Positions 1 through 5,919 of a stretch of 6,562 nt of DNA are shown one piece after another; the stretch's first letter is position 1; every line of letters begins with the position of its first letter. This stretch comes from an uncultured beta proteobacterium (lineage in GTDB: Bacteria; Pseudomonadota; Gammaproteobacteria; Burkholderiales; Burkholderiaceae_C). Below the pieces are notes generated by a model that was not told the DNA's origin, did no database searches, and saw only the letters and a list, made by a program, of their open reading frames with translations. The translations under genes were made by a program, and so were the position numbers. The stretch covers positions 1 through 6,562 of the forward strand of contig CAILKA010000390.1 in assembly GCA_903834645.1 (NCBI GenBank). Reading direction: 5' to 3'.

Positions 1-1
1 G

Positions 2-532
2 CACCCGCGCGAGACGTCACTCGAGGCACTGGCCAAGCTCAAGGGCGTGGTGCGCCCGGACGGTACCGTGACCGCCGGCAACGCCAGCGGCGTCAACGAC
101 GGCGCCTGCGCGATGCTGCTGGCCAGCGAGGCGGCGCTCGCGCGCCACGGCCTCACCCCGCGCGCACGCGTGGTGGGCATGGCCACCGCCGGGGTGGCGC
201 CGCGCATCATGGGCATCGGCCCGGCGCCAGCCGCGCGCAAGGTGCTGGCGCTCACGGGCCTGACGCTGGCGCAGATGGACGTGATCGAGCTCAACGAGGC
301 CTTTGCGGCGCAGGGCCTGGCGGTGCTGCGCGATCTGGGCCTGGCCGACGACGACCCGCGCGTGAACCCCAACGGCGGCGCGATTGCACTCGGCCACCCG
401 CTGGGCATGAGCGGCGCACGGCTCGTGACCACCGCGATCAACCAGCTGCACCGCAGCGGGGGACGCTACGCGCTGTGCACGATGTGCATCGGTGTGGGGC
501 AGGGGATCGCGATGGTGGTGGAGCGGGTCTGA
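2..532 (+). CDS. pcaF: 3-oxoadipyl-CoA thiolase, C-terminal part (5' end outside window)
   Basis: This enzyme cleaves 3-oxoadipyl-CoA with CoA to succinyl-CoA and acetyl-CoA, the last step of the beta-ketoadipate pathway; close relatives (paaJ/paaE) do the same in phenylacetate degradation. The frame is open from the window edge, and 176 residues are visible of a family length near 400. The start and the N-terminal nucleophile cysteine are missing. Visible thiolase motifs are TAGNASGVNDGA, NEAFAAQG (Asn codon 293-295), GGAIALGHPLGMSG with the active-site His at 395-397, and CTMCIGVGQG with the second catalytic Cys at 485-487. The CTMCIGVGQG ending and the HPRETSLEALAKLKG segment at the window edge are, from memory, typical of PcaF/PaaJ rather than of general acetyl-CoA acetyltransferases. 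The TGA stop sits in an inverted repeat facing a convergent gene. The enzyme class is secure. The choice between pcaF and paaJ needs the missing upstream neighbours. Confidence 0.9.
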   Translation, partial: HPRETSLEALAKLKGVVRPDGTVTAGNASGVNDGACAMLLASEAALARHGLTPRARVVGMATAGVAPRIMGIGPAPAARKVLALTGLTLAQMDVIELNEAFAAQGLAVLRDLGLADDDPRVNPNGGAIALGHPLGMSGARLVTTAINQLHRSGGRYALCTMCIGVGQGIAMVVERV

Positions 533-555
533 GGGCTTCGGTGACGCGCCCTCAG
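529..555. terminator. Possible bidirectional hairpin between convergent gene ends
   Basis: CTGAGGGC at 529-536 and GCCCTCAG at 548-555 form a perfect 8-bp inverted repeat with an 11-nt loop. The left arm contains the TGA stop of the pcaF-type gene, and the right arm contains, on the other strand, the TGA stop of the 310-residue gene. A hairpin between converging genes is the usual place for a two-way terminator. There is no T-run after either arm, so it does not meet the classical intrinsic terminator pattern. It may instead be a U-tract-less hairpin, a 3'-end stabiliser, or chance in GC-rich DNA. Confidence 0.35.
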
Positions 556-1484
556 GAGAGCAAGCCCAGCGCCGCCCACCTCCCCTGGCGCACGGCCCGC
601 TCCAGCCCTGAGGCGGCGTGCAGCGCGGCCGCGTGCTCGGGCGGGGTGAGCGCGGCGAAGCTGCCCGGACACAGGCGCGCCGTCGCACAGCGGAACAGGC
701 GCGGCAGCGAGGCCTCGTTGCGGTCTCCCGTGAGCGCGCGGTAGGCCTCTTCGCGCGCCAGGCGCTGCTGCAGGGGCGACAGTGACGTGCCACCCTGGAG
801 CCGCGCCGGTCCCTCGCGCTCGAGCCAGCGGTCCACGCCCAGGGGATGGTCGGCCGGCGCTGCCAGCACCTCACGCGCCGCACGGCGAAAGTCGGCCGTG
901 CCGGCAGGCGCCAGGTTCAATCTCATGGAGGCGGCTTGCATGGCCGCAGGAGCCTGCCCAGTGGCGGCGAGGAAGGCGGCGGTGTCGCCGGTGCGACAGA
1001 TACGGGTGAACTCCGCGTGCGCAGCCTGTGCCTCCGCAGCGATGCGTGCCGTGTCGGCTCGCGGATCGTTGGAAAACCGCACCTGGGCAGCCAGGCTCGA
1101 AGCGCTGGCGGTGGAGATGTCGGTGGCGATGGTCACGCACATGCCCGCCACGACCACGCCGATGGCGCGCACCTCCGGCTCGGGTGATCGCAGGCTCGCG
1201 TCGTAGAGGTCCTGCAGCGTGCCGGTCGCACCGAGGCTCGACCACGCGGGCTGCGCGGCAGTCGCCGCTTGTGCGGCAGGCTTGTGTCCGACTGACGCAC
1301 CGGAGCCGCGGCCCTGGGGAGCCGCCGGGGGGGCGGGGTCTCGCTTCTCCACGAGGACCTTGGGCGGGCGCGCCATCGGCGGGGCCTCTCCCACGAAGGT
1401 CCAGTTTTGCAGGCCATAGAGGGTCAGCGCCACCAATGCGACGGCACCGACCACTCCGGACGCGATCCGGGACTCAGCGGTCAT
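552..1484 (-). CDS. Single-anchor hypothetical protein with four cysteines
   Basis: I do not recognise this 310-residue protein. Residues 8-24 (ASGVVGAVALVALTLYG) form one hydrophobic segment, with a charged residue (Arg6) before it and no clear signal peptidase site, so it is probably an N-terminal membrane anchor with the rest in the periplasm. Residues 35-80 are a Pro/Ala-rich linker. Residues 88-310 look like an alpha-helical domain rich in Ala, Arg and Leu, with Cys at 116, 163, 266 and 272 that could form disulfides if periplasmic. The chosen ATG at 1484 has a GGAGG six bases upstream. An in-frame GTG at 1502 would add six residues, but it lies just upstream of and reads through this ribosome site, so I reject it. 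The gene converges on the thiolase gene with a 19-bp gap and diverges from the peptidase gene. Codon use matches the neighbours, so I see no sign of recent transfer. It is a probable real gene of unknown function. Confidence 0.75.
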   Translation of the reverse strand: MTAESRIASGVVGAVALVALTLYGLQNWTFVGEAPPMARPPKVLVEKRDPAPPAAPQGRGSGASVGHKPAAQAATAAQPAWSSLGATGTLQDLYDASLRSPEPEVRAIGVVVAGMCVTIATDISTASASSLAAQVRFSNDPRADTARIAAEAQAAHAEFTRICRTGDTAAFLAATGQAPAAMQAASMRLNLAPAGTADFRRAAREVLAAPADHPLGVDRWLEREGPARLQGGTSLSPLQQRLAREEAYRALTGDRNEASLPRLFRCATARLCPGSFAALTPPEHAAALHAASGLERAVRQGRWAALGLLS

Positions 1485-1664
1485 GGCAGACCTCCGGTTC
1501 ACACGCAGGGGCGACAGATGCTAGCGGGTCGCGACGTGATGCGGCCCACCGAAAGTCCGCTCTGGCGTGAATACTGCTCAGCCGAGCCGGAATTCCCGGG
1601 CCCTCCGTCGCTTCAGGCGCACCCGCTGGCATCATCGGCCGAGCCTCCACACCCCTGACCGAGC
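1485..1664. other. Divergent intergenic region
   Basis: This 180-bp region separates the start of the anchored protein (minus) from the start of the S9 peptidase (plus), so promoters for both should lie here or in the gene edges. I see no convincing -35/-10 pair on either strand. Short palindromes are present (GCTAGC 1520-1525, GTCGCGAC 1528-1535, GGAATTCC 1589-1596, CCCGGG 1595-1600, GGGCCC 1598-1603), as is an 8-bp direct repeat GCCGAGCC at 1581-1588 and 1638-1645. The least GC-rich patch is about 1566-1580. None of these is strong enough to call an operator. Confidence 0.4.
1491..1495 (-). promoter_or_regulatory. Ribosome binding site GGAGG that fixes the start of the anchored protein
   Basis: Read on the minus strand, GGAGG lies six bases before the ATG at 1484. 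It is the reason for preferring that ATG over the GTG at 1502, whose reading frame would run through this site. Confidence 0.75.
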
Positions 1665-3629
1665 ATGTCCCACGATCGCGGCCTGCCCTGCGGCACCTGG
1701 CCTTCGCCGCTGAGCCCTGAACTGTGCGCCGCCGGCGCGGTCTCGCTCGGCTTCGCCGGCTCGCACCGGGGCGCGCTGGTGTGGACCGAGGGCCGGCCGG
1801 CCGAGAAGGGGCGCAGCGCGCTGATGACCTGGGCCGCCGCAGGCGAACCCCTCGAGATCCTTGGCCCCAACGCCGACGTGCGCAGCCGCGTTCATGAGTA
1901 CGGCGGCACGCCCTGGTGCGCGGCAGGCGACCGCCTGGTGTGGAGCGAAGCACGCGACCAGCGACTGCGCGTGCGCGAGTCCGATGGCACCGTACGGATG
2001 CTCACCCCCGAGGGCTGCCGCTACGCCGACGCGCGGGCGCTGCCCGGCCCGGCCGAAGGCCGCTTCATCGTCGCCGTGCGCGAGGACCATCGGCCGGTTG
2101 CCGCCGGCGCGGCGCGCGAGCCGCACAACGAGGTGGTTCTGCTGGACCTGGACGCGGCCGAGGACGAGGGCCGGGTGCTGTGGGCGGGCAGCGACTTCGT
2201 GGCCTGGCCGCGCCCGAGCCGGGACGGCACGCGGCTGGCATTCGTGACGTGGAACCACCCCTCGATGCCGTGGGACGAGACGCAGCTCGTCGTCGGGCGG
2301 CTCGAGGCCGGGGCGCTGGTGGCCGCACGGGTGGTGGCGGGAGGCCCAGCCGAATCGGTGCTCGAGCCACAGTGGGATGAGGACGGCACGCTCTTTTGCC
2401 TGTCCGACCGCACGGGCTGGTGGAACCTGTACCGGTGTGCCGGCCTGGAGGGGCCCTCGCGCGTCCTCGAGCCCGTGACGCGGCTCGAAGCCGAGATCGG
2501 TGCCCCGCTGTGGCAACTGGGCTCGCAATCCTATGTGCTGCTGAGCCAGGGCCACGGCCAGCGCCGGGCCCTCGTGCGCATGAGCCGCGATGCGCGCGAC
2601 ACGCTTGCGCTGCTGGATCTGGGCTCGGGCGTGCTCACACCCCTGGAGCTGCCCTTCGTCGCATTCGGCAGCCTTGGGCAGCTCGATGCGCACACGGCCT
2701 TTGCCATCGCAGCGGGCACGCGCGCGCTGCCTGCGCTCGTCACGGTCGACCTGCGCGAGGGCGCGCCCGCACCGGGCTACGCGGTCATGCGCAGCGCCGG
2801 GCACGCGCCGATCGCGCGCGAGGCCATCTCGGTGGCCCAGGCCGTCACCTTCCCGACCGCCCCCGGCCCGCTGGGCGAGGCACGCAGCGCCCACGCCTGG
2901 TTCTACCCGCCGCACCTGCCCGGCTGCCGCCCGCGCCCGGGCGAGCGGCCGCCGCTGGTCGTGCTGCTGCACGGCGGGCCCACCTCGGTGGCGGCCGGCG
3001 CCTTCAAGGTCAACGTGCAGTTCTGGACGACGCGCGGCTTTGCGGTGGTGGACGTGAACTACGGCGGCTCCACGAGCTTCGGACGGCCGTATCGCGAACG
3101 CCTGCGCGGACAGTGGGGCGTGGTGGACCTGCAGGACGCCGTGGCCGCGGTGGACCATCTCGTGGCCAGCGGCCTCGTGGACGGCGAGCGGGTGGCCATC
3201 CGAGGCGGCAGCGCAGGCGGCTTCACGGTGCTCAGCGCCCTGGCCTTCACGCGGCGCTTTGCCGCCGGCATCAACTACTACGGCGTGGCCGACCTCGAGA
3301 CGCTGGCCACCGACACGCACAAGTTCGAGGCGCGCTACCTCGACAGCCTCGTGGCACCCCTACCCGAGGGGCGCGACATCTACCGCGCGCGCAGCCCCGT
3401 GCACCACATGGGCCGCTGCCACGGGGCGCTGCTGACCTTGCAGGGCACCGAGGACCGCGCCGTGCCGCCGCAGCAAAGCCGCGACGTGGTGGCCGCCGCG
3501 CGCGCGGCGGGCTGCCGCGTCGAGTACCTTGAGTTCGAGGGCGAGGGGCACGGGTTTCGGCAACAGGCCAACATCGTGCGGGGGATGGAGGCGGAGCTCG
3601 CCTTCCTGGGCGAGGTCTTCGGGTTCTAG
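1665..3629 (+). CDS. S9 family (prolyl oligopeptidase-like) serine peptidase
   Basis: This 654-residue protein is a prolyl oligopeptidase-family serine hydrolase of the dipeptidyl-aminopeptidase/acylaminoacyl-peptidase type (COG1506-like), expected to hydrolyse short peptides or blocked amino termini. Residues from about 30 to 400 fit the N-terminal beta-propeller, with VHEYGG at 76-81 as a family hallmark. The alpha/beta hydrolase domain starts near AWFYPP at 411-416. It has HGGPTS (436-441, oxyanion region), NYGGSTSFG from 465, GQWGVVDLQD around 482-491, GGSAGG with nucleophile Ser516, Asp597 in GTEDRAVPP, and His629 in GEGHGF. The catalytic triad is complete. There is no signal peptide or membrane segment, so it is probably cytoplasmic. 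The ATG at 1665 is the first possible start, because an in-frame TGA at 1656-1658 blocks extension; no clear ribosome site precedes it. The TAG stop shares the CTAG at 3626-3629 with the convergent dehydrogenase gene. Exact substrate preference cannot be told. Other serine hydrolase activities such as esterase are possible. Confidence 0.9.
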   Translation: MSHDRGLPCGTWPSPLSPELCAAGAVSLGFAGSHRGALVWTEGRPAEKGRSALMTWAAAGEPLEILGPNADVRSRVHEYGGTPWCAAGDRLVWSEARDQRLRVRESDGTVRMLTPEGCRYADARALPGPAEGRFIVAVREDHRPVAAGAAREPHNEVVLLDLDAAEDEGRVLWAGSDFVAWPRPSRDGTRLAFVTWNHPSMPWDETQLVVGRLEAGALVAARVVAGGPAESVLEPQWDEDGTLFCLSDRTGWWNLYRCAGLEGPSRVLEPVTRLEAEIGAPLWQLGSQSYVLLSQGHGQRRALVRMSRDARDTLALLDLGSGVLTPLELPFVAFGSLGQLDAHTAFAIAAGTRALPALVTVDLREGAPAPGYAVMRSAGHAPIAREAISVAQAVTFPTAPGPLGEARSAHAWFYPPHLPGCRPRPGERPPLVVLLHGGPTSVAAGAFKVNVQFWTTRGFAVVDVNYGGSTSFGRPYRERLRGQWGVVDLQDAVAAVDHLVASGLVDGERVAIRGGSAGGFTVLSALAFTRRFAAGINYYGVADLETLATDTHKFEARYLDSLVAPLPEGRDIYRARSPVHHMGRCHGALLTLQGTEDRAVPPQQSRDVVAAARAAGCRVEYLEFEGEGHGFRQQANIVRGMEAELAFLGEVFGF

Positions 3630-5407
3630 GCCGGCAGCACGAGTCGCGCATCCCCCGCCCGCGCCCAGTGCACCTGGGCCTGCGGCAGCACCCACTGCAC
3701 GCCGTAGCGCATGCGCACGGTCTTCTCCTGCGCCCAGGCGGCATCGGGGTGGCCGAGGGCGGCACGTGCGCTGGCGGCGAAGGCCCAGGCGAGGAAGGCG
3801 TGGGCCAGGCCCATCAGATAGTCGTCGGCGACGCGCAGCGGAGCCTCACGGTCGGAGGCGGCCACTTGCGCGATCACCTGCGTCGTGGCCCCTGCGGCGT
3901 CGCACTGTGCGAGCAGTGCCGAGGCGAATTCGCCCAGGCCTGCGGCCTCACAGGCAGCCGCCTCTTCGCGCGCGTCCTCCAGCCAGGCGCGGAGCGCCGC
4001 GCCGTCATCGGCCAGCACCTTGCGCTGCAGCAGGTCGATGGCCTGGATCTCGTTGGTGCCCTCGTAGACCATCGCGATTCGCGCGTCGCGCACGGTCTGC
4101 TCGATGCCGTACTCGGCCACGTAGCCGTAGCCGCCGTAGACCTGCAGTGCCTCACTGGCCGCTTGAAACCCGTGGTGCGTGCAGAAGGCCTTGACGATGG
4201 GCGTGAGCAGGGCAGCTAGCCCAGCCGCCTTCGCGCGGGTGGCGGCGTCGGCGTGGTGCGCCGCTTCATCCAGCGCGAGCGCCGCGCGGTAGGCGATCAC
4301 GCGCTGGGCCTCGGTCATCGCCTGCAGGCGCAGCAGCTTGTGGCGCACCGCGGGGTGCTGCACGATCGGGTCGGCCGGTGGCGCAGCGGGCGTCCGGTTG
4401 CCCGAAGCGGGGTCGGCGGCCGCGGCGGCTGCCCGCACGGCACGCCCCTGCACCCGCTCCTGCGCGTAGCGGCTGGCGTTCTGCGTGGCCATCTCCTGGT
4501 GCCCCAGGCCCTGCAGGCCCACGTGCAGCCGGGCGGAGTTCATCATCAGGAACATCGCGGCCAGGCCGCGGTGTGGCTCGCCCACGAGCCAGCCCGTGGC
4601 ACCCTCGTAGCGCATCTGGCAGGTGGCGCTGCCGTGGATGCCCATCTTGTGCTCCAGACCGTCGCAATGCATCGCGTTGCGCGCGCCATCGGGCAGGAAC
4701 TTCGGCACAAGCGCGAGCGACAGGCCCTTGGTGCCGGCCGGTGCATCGGGCAGGCGCAGCAGCACGAGGTGGACGATGTTGTCGGTCAGGTCGTGCTCGC
4801 CGCCAGAGATGAAGATCTTGCTGCCCCACACGCGCAGCGACCCGTCGGCCTGGGGTTCGGCGCGCGTGCGCAGCAGCCCGAGGTCGCTGCCGGCCTGGGG
4901 CTCGGTGAGGGCCATGGCGGCGAGCCACTCGCCCGTGGCCACCTTCTCCAGGTAGCGGGCCTTGAGATCCTCGCTGCCGTGCGCCTTGATCGTCTCGTAG
5001 GCGCCGTGCAGCAGATCCGGATACATCACCCAGCCGTGGTTGCAGGCCACGAACATCTCGCGCGTGGCGGCGTCCAGCAAGAGCGGCAGGCCCTGGCCGC
5101 CCCACTGCGGCTCGCAAGGCAGCGCCGGCCAGCCGCCTTCGACGTAGGCACGGTAAGCCTCGCGGTAGCCCGGCGGCGTGCGCACCGCGCCGTCGGCCTC
5201 GCGCACGCAGCCGATGCGGTCGCCGGCGGCGTTGATCGGCAGCAGCACGCCGCTGGCAAAGCGCGCAGCCTCCTGCATCACGGCCGCCGCGGTGTCGACA
5301 TCGAGCTCGGCAAAGGCCGCGCAGTGCTGCCATGAACGCGGGGCCTCGAGCACGCGCTCGATCACGAAGCGCATGTCGGCGAGCGGGGCGTGGTACTCCC
5401 AGGCCAT
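3626..5407 (-). CDS. Acyl-CoA dehydrogenase with extra C-terminal domain (DmdC-like architecture)
   Basis: This 593-residue FAD enzyme should oxidise an acyl-CoA to the 2-enoyl-CoA, passing electrons to ETF. The length and the opening YHAPLADMRFVIERVLE fit the roughly 600-residue branch that includes 3-methylmercaptopropionyl-CoA dehydrogenase (DmdC) and many uncharacterised fatty acyl-CoA dehydrogenases. The N-terminal helical domain covers about 1-165. The central beta domain begins at ALTEPQAGSD (166-175, flavin/substrate loop). The C-terminal helical domain carries the expected catalytic base Glu449 in YEGTNEIQ (448-455) and VYGGYGY (423-429). The extra C-terminal domain covers about 470-593. 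An Ala/Pro-rich insert lies at 326-346. The ATG at 5407 is preferred because the homology begins there and GAGG lies nine bases upstream; a longer open frame to 5725 would read out of frame through the thioesterase gene. It is last in a three-gene operon, 11 nt after the thioesterase. The substrate is unknown, and I do not claim DMSP catabolism. Confidence 0.9.
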   Translation of the reverse strand: MAWEYHAPLADMRFVIERVLEAPRSWQHCAAFAELDVDTAAAVMQEAARFASGVLLPINAAGDRIGCVREADGAVRTPPGYREAYRAYVEGGWPALPCEPQWGGQGLPLLLDAATREMFVACNHGWVMYPDLLHGAYETIKAHGSEDLKARYLEKVATGEWLAAMALTEPQAGSDLGLLRTRAEPQADGSLRVWGSKIFISGGEHDLTDNIVHLVLLRLPDAPAGTKGLSLALVPKFLPDGARNAMHCDGLEHKMGIHGSATCQMRYEGATGWLVGEPHRGLAAMFLMMNSARLHVGLQGLGHQEMATQNASRYAQERVQGRAVRAAAAAADPASGNRTPAAPPADPIVQHPAVRHKLLRLQAMTEAQRVIAYRAALALDEAAHHADAATRAKAAGLAALLTPIVKAFCTHHGFQAASEALQVYGGYGYVAEYGIEQTVRDARIAMVYEGTNEIQAIDLLQRKVLADDGAALRAWLEDAREEAAACEAAGLGEFASALLAQCDAAGATTQVIAQVAASDREAPLRVADDYLMGLAHAFLAWAFAASARAALGHPDAAWAQEKTVRMRYGVQWVLPQAQVHWARAGDARLVLPA

Positions 5408-5416
5408 GTGTGCAGG

Positions 5417-5420
5417 CCTC
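5417..5420 (-). promoter_or_regulatory. Ribosome site overlapping the upstream stop codon
   Basis: Read on the minus strand, GAGG shares bases with the TGA stop of the thioesterase (5419-5421) and lies nine bases before the ATG of the dehydrogenase at 5407. The layout suggests translational coupling of the two genes. The match to the anti-SD is short and the spacing is on the long side. Confidence 0.5.
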
Positions 5421-5919
5421 AGTCGGGCAGCGTGCAGGCCGCGCGGATGTCCTCGGGCACCGGGATGGCCTTGATGCGGTCGGGGTTCTCGGGATCGCGG
5501 ATGCAGAAGGCCCGCACCTCGGTGCCCTCGCACAGCACCACGTCCCCACGCTTGACCACGTGGCGCTGGCGCAGCGTCTTGGCCGCCCAGCTCTCCACGG
5601 TGGTGTGGATCTCGATCGTCTCGCCGTAGGTGGCGGGGCGGTAGAACTTCGTGTGGATCTCCAGCAGCGGCGTGCCGATGATCCCGCGCGTCTTCACGAG
5701 TTCGCGCCACGGCGGGATGCCGCAACCCATGAAGAAGGCAAGCGACGCCTCGTCCATCCAGCGGTTGAAGTTGGGGAAGAAGACGATGCCTGCGGGGTCG
5801 CAGTCGCCGAACTGCACGGCCACGCGGTAGACGTGCTCGCGGGAGCGGGGTTGTGCGGCGGCCATGGGTGCACCCTCATTCGATGACCCGATGGGCTGGC
5901 CGGTTGGTGTCGTGCTCAT
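5419..5919 (-). CDS. Acyl-CoA thioesterase, 4-hydroxybenzoyl-CoA thioesterase family
   Basis: This 166-residue hotdog-fold protein should hydrolyse an acyl- or aroyl-CoA to the free acid and CoA in the cytoplasm. The motif FGDCDPAGIVFFPNFNRW (37-54) is the signature of the 4-hydroxybenzoyl-CoA thioesterase family. Asp41 matches the catalytic Asp17 of the Pseudomonas sp. CBS-3 enzyme as I remember it. PPWRELV and GIIGTPL also follow that enzyme's pattern, which makes an aromatic or small acyl-CoA substrate possible but not shown. The length fits the family (about 140 residues) plus a polar N-terminal tail. The start at 5919 overlaps the thiolase stop as ATGA and has GGAGG seven bases upstream. 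A second ATG at 5865 (Met19) also has a good site (GAGGG, seven bases) and would remove most of the poorly conserved tail. The dehydrogenase follows after 11 nt. A housekeeping role in releasing CoA from stalled intermediates is an alternative to a dedicated pathway step. Confidence 0.88.
   Translation of the reverse strand: MSTTPTGQPIGSSNEGAPMAAAQPRSREHVYRVAVQFGDCDPAGIVFFPNFNRWMDEASLAFFMGCGIPPWRELVKTRGIIGTPLLEIHTKFYRPATYGETIEIHTTVESWAAKTLRQRHVVKRGDVVLCEGTEVRAFCIRDPENPDRIKAIPVPEDIRAACTLPD
5873..5877 (-). promoter_or_regulatory. Second ribosome site, for the alternative thioesterase start at 5865
   Basis: Read on the minus strand, GAGGG lies seven bases before an in-frame ATG at 5865, which would give a 148-residue product. 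The conserved domain begins only after this ATG, so the shorter protein would be complete. The longer start is still my first choice because of its ATGA overlap and stronger GGAGG. Confidence 0.4.

Noticed and set aside
17..883. 288-codon open frame on the minus strand
   Set aside because: It runs antisense through the thiolase end and out of frame through the anchored protein gene, crossing two supported genes and a gene boundary.
1570..1575. AATACT as a possible -10 element for the peptidase
   Set aside because: It matches the sigma-70 consensus at only four of six positions, and no TTGACA-like element lies about 17 bp upstream.
1581..1645. Direct repeat GCCGAGCC at 1581-1588 and 1638-1645
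   Set aside because: The 57-bp spacing is not a whole number of helical turns, and an 8-mer of G, C and one A recurs easily at this base composition.
1407..1658. 83-codon plus-strand frame spanning the divergent intergenic region
   Set aside because: It starts inside the anchored protein gene on the opposite strand, has no ribosome site, and the product has no hydrophobic segment or motif.
1632..3320. 562-codon open frame on the minus strand
   Set aside because: It lies antisense to the S9 peptidase, whose motifs and full catalytic triad are unmistakable. The antisense translation is rich in Arg, His, Ala and Gly without domain motifs, as expected for a shadow frame in GC-rich DNA.
2396..3532. 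378-codon open frame on the plus strand
   Set aside because: It is a frame-shifted shadow of the peptidase gene, dominated by Arg, Ala, Gly and Pro, with no recognisable domain.
4253..5335. 360-codon open frame on the plus strand
   Set aside because: It is antisense to the acyl-CoA dehydrogenase, whose motifs are clear. The translation has low-complexity composition and no family motif.
5408..5725. N-terminal extension of the acyl-CoA dehydrogenase to 699 residues
   Set aside because: The extension is out-of-frame sequence of the thioesterase gene, has no dehydrogenase-like residues, and family similarity begins exactly at the ATG at 5407.
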